A stretch of DNA of 64,000 nucleotides from CAZYME01 sp964648115 (GTDB lineage Bacteria > Pseudomonadota > Gammaproteobacteria > Legionellales > Legionellaceae): contig CAZYME010000015.1 of the NCBI GenBank assembly GCA_964648115.1, positions 1-64,000 on the forward strand, given 5' to 3'. The stretch's first letter is position 1, and each line of letters starts with the position of its first letter. This document shows positions 26,285 through 34,857 of the stretch, piece by piece. The notes under the pieces are model-generated. The model ran no database searches. It had not been told where the DNA came from and saw only the letters and a program-made list of their open reading frames with translations. The position numbers and the translations under genes were made by a program.

Positions 26285-27234
26285 CTAATGCAGTCATCAG
26301 CGGCACGGGTAGTTATTTGCCAAGACGCCAGCTGATGAATACTGAGCTTGAAACAACGTTAGATACTACGGATGAGTGGATTCGTTCACGTACTGGTATT
26401 TCTAGCAGATATGTTGCAGCTGCCGATGAAACAACTTCTTTTATGGCAGGGGCTGCGGCTAAAAGCGCACTCGAGTCTGCGGGTATTGACGCTGATGACA
26501 TCGATTTGATCCTAGTTGCTACTTGTACCCCCGACCATTTTTTTCCAAGCATGGCTTGCCATGTTCAACAAGCATTAAATATTTCTAAACCCATTCCAGC
26601 TTTTGATGTGAGCGCTGCTTGTAGCGGATTTGTTTATGCAATGGACATTGCAAAGCAATACATCACTTCTGGGACTGCTAAGCACATAATGGTTGTAGGC
26701 AGTGAAAGCATGTCACGTGCTGTAGATTGGAATGATCGTGCTACCTGTGTTTTGTTTGGTGATGGAGCAGGGGCTGTGGTTTTAAGCGCAAGTGACAAAC
26801 CCGGCATTTTGGGTAGTGTGTTGCACTCATCTTACGACAAAGACAAACTCTTGACCTATTCAAATGACAGGGAAAACGATAAAAAGCCTTTAATTGGGAT
26901 GCGAGGCAATGAAGTATTTAAATTAGCTGTTAATATCATGGGTGATATTGTTGATGAAGTGCTTGCTGCCAGTAAATTGGAGAAATCCGACATCGACTGG
27001 TTAGTGCCGCATCAAGCAAATATTCGCATTATTCAAGGTATCGCAAAAAAACTTTCACTTCCTATGTCCCAAGTAATTGTAACAATTGAGCACCAAGGTA
27101 ATACTTCTGCTGCATCTATTCCATTAGCTCTTGATTTCTCCGTGCGTGAAAAACGAATTAAACGGGGCGATTTATTACTGCTGGAATCATTTGGCGGAGG
27201 CATGACTTGGGGTGCAATGGTAATACGTTATTAG
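26281..27234 (+). CDS. fabH: 3-oxoacyl-ACP synthase III
   Basis: FabH condenses acetyl-CoA (or another short primer) with malonyl-ACP to start fatty acid synthesis. The triad is Cys114 in SAACSGFVYA, His in VPHQANIRI and Asn in HQGNTSAASIP. The 317-residue length matches E. coli FabH. It lies in the plsX-fabH-fabD-fabG-acpP order. Legionella fatty acids are largely branched, which depends on FabH primer choice, but this cannot be read here. Confidence 0.97.
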   Translation: MTNAVISGTGSYLPRRQLMNTELETTLDTTDEWIRSRTGISSRYVAAADETTSFMAGAAAKSALESAGIDADDIDLILVATCTPDHFFPSMACHVQQALNISKPIPAFDVSAACSGFVYAMDIAKQYITSGTAKHIMVVGSESMSRAVDWNDRATCVLFGDGAGAVVLSASDKPGILGSVLHSSYDKDKLLTYSNDRENDKKPLIGMRGNEVFKLAVNIMGDIVDEVLAASKLEKSDIDWLVPHQANIRIIQGIAKKLSLPMSQVIVTIEHQGNTSAASIPLALDFSVREKRIKRGDLLLLESFGGGMTWGAMVIRY

Positions 27235-27247
27235 GAGTCTGAAGACT

Positions 27248-28180
27248 ATGCCTATTACTGCATTTGTATTTCCAGGCCAAGGTTCCCAATCTGTTGGGAT
27301 GTTGAGTGAACTGGCAACCGACCACCCGTTGATCCTCGATCTTTTTTCAGCTGCTTCTGAGCGAATTGGTTATGATCTTTGGGAATTGGTACAGCAAGGC
27401 CCTGAGACAAAATTAAATCAAACAGAGCACACGCAGGTTGCTATGTTAGTTGCAGATGTAGCCGTATATAAATTGCTACAACAACAAGGCGCGCGTCCTG
27501 CGATGATGGCGGGCCACAGCCTTGGTGAGTATGCAGCATTGGTGTGCGCAGATGCGATTAGTTTGCCCGATGCGGCAGCCCTAGTTCAAAAGCGTGGTCA
27601 ACTTATGCAAGAGACAGTTCCTTTGGGCCAGGGATCGATGGCTGCGATTATAGGGTTGTCGGATGAAGACGTTCAAAGGCTTTGTATGCAAGCCAGCAGT
27701 GCCTCATCCCATGTTACACCTGCCAATTATAATGCGATTGGGCAAGTGGTTATAGCAGGTCATACCGCCGCTGTAGAAAAAGCGATTAAACTCGCTGATG
27801 AAATGGGCGCGCGTATGGCTAAAAATATTCCTGTTAGTGTCCCCTGTCATTGCCTGCTACTGACTGAAGCTGCTCGACAATTTGCGGATAGCTTGCAAAG
27901 TGCTAATTTCACGGTGCCATCGGTTCCCGTTATTAGTAACGTTGATCTCAGTATTTATAAAACTGTTGATCAGATGAAGACCTTATTACGCGAGCAATTG
28001 TATCGGCCGGTACGTTGGGTTGAAACGATTCAAATGATGAAAAACAATGGAATTGAACAAATTGTCGAATGTGGGCCTGGGAAAATTTTGAGTGGTCTTA
28101 TTAAACGTATTGATAAATCGTTGCAGGTGATGAATGTAAATGATCCATCAAGCTTTGAAGCGACGATAACACACATATAA
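27248..28180 (+). CDS. fabD: Malonyl-CoA:ACP transacylase
   Basis: FabD moves malonyl from CoA to ACP. The nucleophile is Ser91 in GHSLGEYAAL, the oxyanion Gln is in FPGQGSQSVGM, and the catalytic His is in PCHCLLL, where PSH is usual. The 310-residue length is normal. AGGAG lies about 11 bases before the ATG, just after the fabH stop. Confidence 0.97.
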   Translation: MPITAFVFPGQGSQSVGMLSELATDHPLILDLFSAASERIGYDLWELVQQGPETKLNQTEHTQVAMLVADVAVYKLLQQQGARPAMMAGHSLGEYAALVCADAISLPDAAALVQKRGQLMQETVPLGQGSMAAIIGLSDEDVQRLCMQASSASSHVTPANYNAIGQVVIAGHTAAVEKAIKLADEMGARMAKNIPVSVPCHCLLLTEAARQFADSLQSANFTVPSVPVISNVDLSIYKTVDQMKTLLREQLYRPVRWVETIQMMKNNGIEQIVECGPGKILSGLIKRIDKSLQVMNVNDPSSFEATITHI

Positions 28181-28192
28181 GAGGATTTGATC

Positions 28193-28939
28193 GTGATAAA
28201 TTTAGAAGGAAAGGTGGCACTTGTTACAGGGGCCAGCCGTGGCATTGGTAAGGCTATTGCTTTAATGTTAGCGCAGAAAGGCGCTTATGTTGTTGGAACC
28301 GCTACATCAGAACAGGGTGCTGCAGGTATCAGTGCAATGCTACAACAAGAAAATCTCAAAGGAGAGGGTGCGGTACTAGATGTTACCACCAGCGCTAATG
28401 TTGAAAATTTAATGGCACAATTGTCTGATCAAAATAAACTGCCAGCAATATTAGTTAATAATGCTGGGATTACTTCGGATAATTTATTACTGCGTATGGA
28501 AGATGACGAATGGTACCGAGTAATAGAAACAAATTTAAACGCGGTTTTTCGTTTGAGTAAGGCGTGCCTTAAGCCCATGTTTCGAGCTCGTTGGGGGCGG
28601 ATTATTAGTGTAGGATCAGTTGTCGGTTCTAGTGGTAACCCAGGCCAAGCAAATTATACGGCAGCAAAAGCCGGAGTGGTTGGCTTTTCAAAGTCATTAG
28701 CACAGGAAATGGGCAGCCGGGGTATTACGGTGAATGTAGTTGCACCTGGGTTTATTGATACCGATATGACCGCTGCTTTACCGGATCTTGTTAAAGAAGA
28801 AATGTTGAAGCGTATTCCTATGAAACGCTTAGGTAAAGTGGAAGATATTGCAGCAGTTGTTGCTTTTTTAGCATCGGACTGTGCAAATTATATTACAGGT
28901 GAAACCATTCATGTGAATGGCGGCATGTATATGGACTGA
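28193..28939 (+). CDS. fabG: 3-oxoacyl-ACP reductase
   Basis: FabG is the NADPH-dependent SDR that reduces 3-oxoacyl-ACP. The cofactor motif is TGASRGIG at about 12-19. The catalytic Ser is in SVGSVVGSSG and the Tyr/Lys in NYTAAKAG. I prefer the GTG start at 28193, because AAGAGGA is 7-8 bases upstream and the protein then begins MINLEGKVALVTG; a TTG at 28187 is in frame. It follows fabD by 12 bases. Confidence 0.97.
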   Translation: MINLEGKVALVTGASRGIGKAIALMLAQKGAYVVGTATSEQGAAGISAMLQQENLKGEGAVLDVTTSANVENLMAQLSDQNKLPAILVNNAGITSDNLLLRMEDDEWYRVIETNLNAVFRLSKACLKPMFRARWGRIISVGSVVGSSGNPGQANYTAAKAGVVGFSKSLAQEMGSRGITVNVVAPGFIDTDMTAALPDLVKEEMLKRIPMKRLGKVEDIAAVVAFLASDCANYITGETIHVNGGMYMD

Positions 28940-29027
28940 CAAGATTTATGATAAACTTGCGTTATTTTAAGAATTGAATAAACTACCGTTCAGTATTTTT
29001 TTATAAACCGAAGAGGAAGTACAAGTT

Positions 29028-29270
29028 ATGAGTACAGTCACAGAACGAGTTCGCAAAATTGTTGTAGAACAATTGGGCGTGAAAGAAGATGAGTTGAAAA
29101 ACGATGCGTCATTTGTTGATGATCTTGGAGCAGACTCATTAGATACTGTTGAGTTGGTCATGGCGTTGGAAGAAGAATTTGAAACAGAAATACCTGATGA
29201 AAAAGCAGAAAAAATAACAACAATTCAAGAAGCGATAGATTACATTGAATCGCATATGGATAAAGAATAA
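29028..29270 (+). CDS. acpP: Acyl carrier protein
   Basis: ACP carries growing acyl chains on a phosphopantetheine arm. The 80-residue acidic protein has the attachment Ser37 in GADSLDTVELVM. GAGGAAG lies about 8 bases before the ATG. The 88-base gap after fabG is AT-rich and probably carries its own promoter, as acpP is usually expressed far above fab genes. A 128-base palindrome separates it from fabF. Confidence 0.98.
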   Translation: MSTVTERVRKIVVEQLGVKEDELKNDASFVDDLGADSLDTVELVMALEEEFETEIPDEKAEKITTIQEAIDYIESHMDKE

Positions 29271-29293
29271 GCGTAACTTGATATCGTACTTTT

Positions 29294-29334
29294 TCGGGCA
29301 GTGTGGGATGAATTTTTTATACAGCACTGCTCGA
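29294..29334. terminator. Possible stem-loop just downstream of acpP
   Basis: The arms tcgggcagtgtgg (29294-29306) and cagcactgctcga (29322-29334) pair at about 10 of 13 positions, 24 bases after the acpP stop. No T-run follows, so it is not a standard intrinsic terminator. It may stabilise the acpP message. Confidence 0.3.
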
Positions 29335-29358
29335 AGACTGATAGTATCGGTTCTCGTA

Positions 29359-29486
29359 ATGCCGTAATTTAAGAAACAAACCGTAGCCTGGACGAAGGCG
29401 AAGCCGTAATCCGCCAGATTGTGGCATCAAAAATCCTGGATTACGCTGCGCTCCATCCAGGCTACGGTTTCTAAGTTGACGGCATT
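29359..29486. repeat. Large imperfect palindrome between acpP and fabF
   Basis: Outer arms atgccgtaatttaagaaac and gtttctaagttgacggcat pair imperfectly. Inner arms ccgtagcctgga and tccaggctacgg pair perfectly. Between them gccgtaatcc and ggattacgctgcgctcc form further pairs. The core (gtagcctgga...ggattacgctgcgctcc) is shared in part with 54571-54680, 40728-40798, 61965-62000 and 62546-62629. It lies between two fab genes without breaking either. Confidence 0.85.
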
Positions 29487-29514
29487 AAGTGAACACTTAT
29501 AGTAGAGGTTTTCT

Positions 29515-30765
29515 TTGATTAAGCGGCGTGTAGTTGTGACAGGCATGGGCATGGTAAGCCCTGTTGGTCTGAATGTAGAGGAATCCTGGCGTAATATTTT
29601 GGCAGGGGTAAGCGGTGTTGGCATGGTCGAAGACTTTGACACGACTGAATACTCAACCAAAATTTGGGCTAAGGTAAAAAACCTTAACATGGACGATCAC
29701 ATGTCGACCAAAGATGCTCGAAAAATGGATATGTTCACTCAATACGGCATGGTTGCTGCTGATGAAGCAATGGCTGATGCTAATTTGGTGCTTGATGAGC
29801 AATTATCTTACCGAACGGGTGTTGCTGTTGGCGCCGGTATTGGTGGCATACAAACGATTACAAATAATCAAGATAAATTGGTAGCAGGTGGACCACGCAA
29901 AGTTTCTCCATTTTTTATTCCAGCAGGCATTATCAACATGGTTGCCGGACAAATTTCCATTAAGCATCATCTAAAAGGTCCTAATATAGCCGTAGTTACT
30001 GCTTGCACTACAGGAACTCACAATATTGGTCTTGCTGGTCGCATGATTGCTTGTGGTGATGCGGATGTGATGGTTTGTGGTGGTGCCGAAATGACAACCA
30101 CACCGCTTTGTCTAGCTGGTTTTTCCGCAGTACGTTCTTTGTCGAAACGTAACGAGGAGCCAGAAAAGGCGTCGCGTCCCTTTGATAAAGACCGTGATGG
30201 TTTTGTGATGGGCGAGGGGGCCGGTATTTTGGTTCTTGAAGAGTATGAACATGCCAAAGCACGAGGGGCGAAAATATACGCCGAGTTAGTAGGGTTTGGT
30301 ATGTCTGGTGATGCATATCATATTACAGCGCCTGATGAAGATGCTGATGGTGCCACGCGTGCCATGGCTGCTGCGGTGCAGGATGCGGGTATTTCATATG
30401 ATAAGGTTGATTATATTAATGCACACGGAACCTCGACGTATCTAAACGATAAGAATGAAACCATTGCAATAAAAAGAGTGTTTAAAGAGCACGCTTACGA
30501 GTTAGCAGTTAGTTCAACCAAATCTATGACAGGCCATTTATTAGGTGCGGCTGGCGCTGTTGAGGCTATTTTCAGTATTTTAGCAATTAGAGATCAAATT
30601 GCTCCTCCTACAATAAATCTTGATAATCCTGATGAAGGTTGTGATTTAAATTATGTCGCCCATAAGCCACAAAAAAGGGAAATCAACTACGTCTTGAGTA
30701 ATTCACTAGGTTTTGGTGGTACGAACGGTACTTTGTTGTTTAAGCGAATTGACACATCCCTTTAG
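29515..30765 (+). CDS. fabF: 3-oxoacyl-ACP synthase II
   Basis: FabF elongates acyl-ACP, including the temperature-controlled unsaturated step. The nucleophile is Cys164 in VTACTTGTHNIG, with His in NAHGTSTYLND and GHLLGAAGAVE. The 416-residue length is normal. The start is TTG at 29515 with AGAGG about 7 bases upstream; the protein begins MIKRRVVVTGMGMVSPVG. mltG starts one base after its stop. Confidence 0.97.
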   Translation: MIKRRVVVTGMGMVSPVGLNVEESWRNILAGVSGVGMVEDFDTTEYSTKIWAKVKNLNMDDHMSTKDARKMDMFTQYGMVAADEAMADANLVLDEQLSYRTGVAVGAGIGGIQTITNNQDKLVAGGPRKVSPFFIPAGIINMVAGQISIKHHLKGPNIAVVTACTTGTHNIGLAGRMIACGDADVMVCGGAEMTTTPLCLAGFSAVRSLSKRNEEPEKASRPFDKDRDGFVMGEGAGILVLEEYEHAKARGAKIYAELVGFGMSGDAYHITAPDEDADGATRAMAAAVQDAGISYDKVDYINAHGTSTYLNDKNETIAIKRVFKEHAYELAVSSTKSMTGHLLGAAGAVEAIFSILAIRDQIAPPTINLDNPDEGCDLNYVAHKPQKREINYVLSNSLGFGGTNGTLLFKRIDTSL

Positions 30766-30766
30766 T

Positions 30767-31759
30767 ATGAGGCGTCATTGGCTGAAATTTGTTGTTGTCT
30801 GCGCGATATTAGTTTTTGTAGTTTTATCTATTTTTGGTTTAAATGCATATAGATCATATTCTCGCCCCATGATTGTTGGGAAAAATGAGCGAGTTATCAT
30901 TAGCATTGATAAATCTATGTCGGCATCAGCTTTTGCCCATATGCTTAAAACCCAACATCTGATTCCATCTGAGCGCTTATTTCTAACGCTTATTCGCACC
31001 CGGGGTTTGTCACAGCGGCTTAAAGCCGGTGTTTATCAAATCAACCCAGGTGAGTCAGCGGAGCAATTTTTGTCCCGCGTGGTTAATGGTGATGTTTTAA
31101 AGCAATCTTTTAGTATCATTGAGGGAACGACCCAAGCGCAAATCTCAGCGAATCTTGAACATGCTCCTTATTTGATATACCACTCAACTGATTGGCAAGC
31201 TATTGCTGCCAAACAAAAAAATGCAGAAGGGTTGTTGCTTGCTGATACATATAATTACAATGCGGGCACTCAGAGTAAAAATTTATTAGAACTCGCCCAT
31301 AATAACCTACAGCAATTTCTCGAGTACAGTTGGCAACATCGAAGCCAAGGATTGCCATATAAGACCTCTTATGAAATGCTAATTGCGGCTTCAATTCTTG
31401 AGAAGGAAGCGGCAAACCCACGTGAGCGGCGCTTAATCTCGGGGATTATTATCAACCGGTTACGAAAAAATATGCCTTTGCAGATGGATCCAACCGTGAT
31501 TTATGCTTTGGGTTCACAGTATAAAGGTACGTTAACGCGTGAGGATTTACACGTCGACTCGCCATATAATTCTTATCGGTATAGAGGATTGCCACCGACT
31601 CCCATTGCCATGGTGGGTAAAGATGCTATTGACGCTGCCGCACATCCAGAGCAAACAGATTATCTTTATTTTGTGGCGGTTGGAGATGGAAGTCACTATT
31701 TTTCAGTGACGTATGAACAGCAGAAGCAGGCCGTTGCGCGTTATAGAAAGAATAGATGA
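30767..31759 (+). CDS. mltG: Endolytic murein transglycosylase MltG
   Basis: MltG cuts nascent peptidoglycan strands at the inner membrane. There is one N-terminal helix (about 6-26), a LysM-like subdomain, then the catalytic domain with the Glu in AASILEKEAANPRERR. The DPTVIYALG and SPYNSYRYRGLPPTPI blocks are typical. I chose ATG 30767, just past the fabF stop; the upstream start at 30713 lies inside fabF. The length is 330 residues. Confidence 0.95.
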   Translation: MRRHWLKFVVVCAILVFVVLSIFGLNAYRSYSRPMIVGKNERVIISIDKSMSASAFAHMLKTQHLIPSERLFLTLIRTRGLSQRLKAGVYQINPGESAEQFLSRVVNGDVLKQSFSIIEGTTQAQISANLEHAPYLIYHSTDWQAIAAKQKNAEGLLLADTYNYNAGTQSKNLLELAHNNLQQFLEYSWQHRSQGLPYKTSYEMLIAASILEKEAANPRERRLISGIIINRLRKNMPLQMDPTVIYALGSQYKGTLTREDLHVDSPYNSYRYRGLPPTPIAMVGKDAIDAAAHPEQTDYLYFVAVGDGSHYFSVTYEQQKQAVARYRKNR

Positions 31760-31849
31760 TGAAGGAAAAATAATTTTAATTAATCTTAGCTGAATAGTTT
31801 TTATTTAAATCTGTGCATCCTGAGCGCTTCTAGAGCTCAGGATACACGG

Positions 31850-31990
31850 AGAGCTACTCTACCATTAAGTTAACGAAAGACTGTCGTCCCCGCGAAGGCG
31901 GGGATCCACATCTCCCATGGCTCCTAGCCTGAGTCAGGGATGGATTCCCGCCTTTCACGGGAATGACAAAGTCTCTTAACTTAATAGCAG
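31850..31990. repeat. Palindromic element, family C copy 1
   Basis: Long imperfect arms run from about 31854 (ctctaccattaagttaacga) to 31988 (ttaacttaatag...tggagag). The core gtccccgcgaaggcgggga pairs with ttcccgcctttcacgggaat. The centre ccatggctcctagcctgagt recurs at 59977-59996. The 316-base gap between mltG and tmk otherwise holds only AT-rich sequence and a short gagcgcttctagagctc hairpin near 31825. Confidence 0.85.
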
Positions 31991-32075
31991 TGAGGTGGAG
32001 AGCATAAAACAAACTACTCAACAAAAAACTCCTTTGATAGAGTGATAGATTCAGAATTACACTAGGAAATATTCA

Positions 32076-32714
32076 ATGACACCCGAGACCGGACATTTTA
32101 TTGTAGTAGAAGGCCTTGAAGGAGCTGGTAAATCAACAGCCCTTACTACAATTAAGCGTTTTTTAGCAGAAAGAGTGCCTGAGCTAATTACTACGCGTGA
32201 ACCGGGGGGTACCCGCGTTGGCGAGACAGCAAGACAATTAATCAAAGAAACGATATCCTCAGAGCCACTAGATGCCCGGACAGAGTTGCTATTGTTGTAT
32301 GCATCTAGAATCCAATTGTTAGAGCAGGTTATTCGCCCAGCTCTGCACAGAGGTTGTTGGGTGGTGGGGGATCGGTTTGAGTTGTCTACATGGGCCTATC
32401 AGGGGGGCGGTCGAAAACTTGATCCGGATATGATTGCACAATTATCATCGTTTTGTGTCAAAGATATCAAACCGGACTTGATTATTTTTTTAGATATTAG
32501 CCCTGAGCAAGGCCTGAAGCGAGCGCTTAAACGTGGCAAAGCTGATCGTATTGAACGTGAATCGCTGGCATTTTTTACGGATGTCTATAACAGTTACCAT
32601 CATTATATTAAAACGATGACAAATGTGGTGGTTATTGACGCCAGCAAACCATTAGCTATTGTGCAAAATGTAATTTGCGAGACCCTCGAAAAATATGTGC
32701 TTGATCATGCTTGA
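32076..32714 (+). CDS. tmk: Thymidylate kinase
   Basis: This kinase phosphorylates dTMP to dTDP. The P-loop is GLEGAGKSTAL at about 13-23, the DR-x motif is in GDRFELSTWAYQGGGR, and REPGGT is present. The 212-residue length is typical. The stop overlaps holB by eight bases, so the two are coupled. Confidence 0.97.
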   Translation: MTPETGHFIVVEGLEGAGKSTALTTIKRFLAERVPELITTREPGGTRVGETARQLIKETISSEPLDARTELLLLYASRIQLLEQVIRPALHRGCWVVGDRFELSTWAYQGGGRKLDPDMIAQLSSFCVKDIKPDLIIFLDISPEQGLKRALKRGKADRIERESLAFFTDVYNSYHHYIKTMTNVVVIDASKPLAIVQNVICETLEKYVLDHA

Positions 32715-33690
32715 GTTATTAGAGGCTCATGCGCCGTTATGGGAGAAAATGCATCAATTACTGCAAAAAAACCGTTTCCCCCATTCGCTTCTATTTGTGG
32801 GGCCTCGCCACGAAAATATCACTCAGTTTGTTAATCGACTGATTGCTGTCCTGATTTGCGAAAATAAATCACCTTGCGAGCAGTGCCGTGCTTGCCATTT
32901 ACTCATCCAGGGTATTCATCCAGATATACATTATATCCGCCCAGAAGGGACGAGTAGTGCGATTAAAGTTGAGCAAGTGCGCGAGCTACAACAAAATATT
33001 TATCAAACACCACAATGCGGTGCGCGTCGTTTTATCGTGATTGACCCGGCCGATAAAATGAACATCTCTGCAGCCAACGCCTTATTGAAAATTCTTGAAG
33101 AGCCTCCGTCACATACCATATTTATTTTAATTGCAGAGCAACTGAGCAGTATACCTGCAACCATTTTAAGCCGTTGTCAAAAGTATAATTTCCATTCCCT
33201 AGGGTCTGTTGATAATCATGCTATAACCCACGCTACGCCTACGTGCAGCGGTTTATCCGAGGCATCCATGGATCCTGCATACAAGCCGCGGGACGTAGGC
33301 GTAGGCTATTTGATGATAGGCGAGCGCTATGCCTTAGGCTCCTCGCGTGCAGAGTTATTTCAGCAGAGTGCTGCAATCATGACTGAGCTGTGTGCGTTAA
33401 TTGAAGAAAAATCCTCACCTTGCACCATTGCAGCAAAATGGTCTGAGTATGGTTTTGATGATTTACTATGGTTATTATATCTTTTGACAGCACAGGCAAT
33501 TCATCAGCAGTTGATTAAGGCTCCGAAAGGAGCAGAACCATTAATGCATTTTTCTCGTTTAACTTCACCTGTAACTTTGTTGAATCAACTCGAGCAAATA
33601 AATGCGATCATGCGAAAAATAAACCATAATATAAATATGAATCAAACTTTGACGTTGGAACATCTATTATTGGGTTATATAGGAAAATAA
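32707..33690 (+). CDS. holB: DNA polymerase III delta' subunit, with an in-frame repeat insertion
   Basis: Delta' is part of the clamp loader. The 327-residue protein has the zinc cysteines 51, 57, 60 and 63 (SPCEQCRACHLL), the SRC motif (ILSRCQKYNF) and the C-terminal collar domain. Residues about 174-200 come from a palindromic repeat at 33230-33305 whose length keeps the frame; this falls just after the AAA+ core, in the linker to the collar. I chose ATG 32707, which overlaps the tmk stop; ATG 32695 is in frame. The inserted peptide has low complexity and no family match. Confidence 0.93.
   Translation: MLELLEAHAPLWEKMHQLLQKNRFPHSLLFVGPRHENITQFVNRLIAVLICENKSPCEQCRACHLLIQGIHPDIHYIRPEGTSSAIKVEQVRELQQNIYQTPQCGARRFIVIDPADKMNISAANALLKILEEPPSHTIFILIAEQLSSIPATILSRCQKYNFHSLGSVDNHAITHATPTCSGLSEASMDPAYKPRDVGVGYLMIGERYALGSSRAELFQQSAAIMTELCALIEEKSSPCTIAAKWSEYGFDDLLWLLYLLTAQAIHQQLIKAPKGAEPLMHFSRLTSPVTLLNQLEQINAIMRKINHNINMNQTLTLEHLLLGYIGK
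33230..33305. repeat. Palindromic repeat (family B) inside holB
   Basis: The ends gctacgcctacgt (33232-33244) and acgtaggcgtagg (33293-33305) are inverted repeats with one mismatch. The inner part carries gcagcggtttat and atacaagccgcg as weaker arms around ccatggatcc. Related sequences lie at 42119-42170, 54650-54680 and 43231-43322. The insertion is read through in the holB frame with no stop codon. Confidence 0.8.
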
Positions 33691-33701
33691 GGGACTAAAT
33701 T

Positions 33702-34040
33702 ATGGCGGATGTAGCACCAATAACCTGTGTTTTTGCTAACGAAGAAGGGCTTTACTTGGCCTATATGCCATTCATCAAAGATGGCGGGTTATTTATTCGC
33801 ACCAAAAATCCACATGCTCTAGGGGGACAAGTGAGCTTGTCAGTGCAATTGATGGATGAGACAGAAAATTATTTAATAGAAGGGCGAGTGATTTGGATAA
33901 CGCCGAAAGGTGCTCAAGGGAATAAACCAGCCGGTATGGGCGTGCAATTTACCGGGGAAAACAGCCGTGCCCTTTGCAATAAAATAGAGACCTATCTAGC
34001 AGGCATGTTAAAATCCACTCAAATGACAGATACGATGTAA
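33702..34040 (+). CDS. PilZ domain protein
   Basis: This 112-residue single-domain protein resembles PilZ of type IV pilus systems. It has the beta-barrel pattern (GGLFIRTKNPHALGGQVSLSVQL, then VIWITPKG, then GMGVQFTGEN). The N-terminal RxxxR of c-di-GMP binders is absent, as in canonical P. aeruginosa PilZ, so it may not bind c-di-GMP. It lies between holB and tatD, the conserved position of pilZ in many gammaproteobacteria. Confidence 0.88.
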   Translation: MADVAPITCVFANEEGLYLAYMPFIKDGGLFIRTKNPHALGGQVSLSVQLMDETENYLIEGRVIWITPKGAQGNKPAGMGVQFTGENSRALCNKIETYLAGMLKSTQMTDTM

Positions 34041-34044
34041 TACT

Positions 34045-34857
34045 ATGGCAGACTTACAAATAGCCCCTTTGGTTGATTCACATTGCCACTTAAATATGCT
34101 TGATTTAAGTGAGTTTGATAACAATGTGCAACAAGTTATTAATACAGCGCGTAATACAGGCGTAGAACACATGCTTTGTGTTTGTGTTGAGCCTGATGAC
34201 TTACCAGCCTTGTATCAGTTAGCCGAGCGTTATCCAGATATTAGTATTTCAGTTGGTGTGCATCCTAATACGGAACTGACCAATGAATTGGATGCCGCGG
34301 AGCTTGTAAATTTGGCTCGCCACCCTTCCTGTATTGCAATTGGAGAGACAGGGCTCGATTATTACCGCACTGAAACCGAAGTGGCGCGGGAATTGCAGCG
34401 TGGGCGGTTTCGAGCCCATATACAAGCGGCCATTGCTTCATCTAAGCCATTAATCATTCATACCCGGCAGGCAGCTGAGGATACGCTATTGTTAATGGCA
34501 GAAGAAAAGGCTGCAACGATTGGTGGGGTGATGCATTGCTTTTCTGAAGATTGGGATGTGGCTCGCCGTGCTCTTGACCTCAATTTTTATATCTCTTTTT
34601 CAGGAATTGTGACTTTCAAAAATGCAACAGTGTTGAAGGATGTGGCAAAAAAAGTACCTCTGGATCGCATATTAATTGAAACAGACTCACCTTATCTTGC
34701 ACCGGTACCTTTTAGAGGTAAACAAAACCATCCTGCATTAGTTAAGCATGTGGCGGAAGTTTTAAGTGAGTTATTGCAAATCGATTATGTGACACTTGCT
34801 ACACAAACCACCGAAAATTTTTATCGCTGTTTTAACCTACAACGAGGCTCAAGATGA
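34045..34857 (+). CDS. TatD family metal-dependent hydrolase
   Basis: This 270-residue TIM-barrel enzyme is a two-metal nuclease-like hydrolase (YcfH type). Ligands are in DSHCHLNML near the N-terminus, GETGLDYY in the middle, HCFSED, and ETDSPYLAP near the C-terminus. It starts four bases after the PilZ gene and its end overlaps anmK by ATGA. The position next to holB-pilZ matches E. coli ycfH. Confidence 0.95.
   Translation: MADLQIAPLVDSHCHLNMLDLSEFDNNVQQVINTARNTGVEHMLCVCVEPDDLPALYQLAERYPDISISVGVHPNTELTNELDAAELVNLARHPSCIAIGETGLDYYRTETEVARELQRGRFRAHIQAAIASSKPLIIHTRQAAEDTLLLMAEEKAATIGGVMHCFSEDWDVARRALDLNFYISFSGIVTFKNATVLKDVAKKVPLDRILIETDSPYLAPVPFRGKQNHPALVKHVAEVLSELLQIDYVTLATQTTENFYRCFNLQRGSR

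Noticed and set aside
30008..30316. Minus-strand frames inside fabF
   Set aside because: fabF is certain here and the antisense peptides have no family features.
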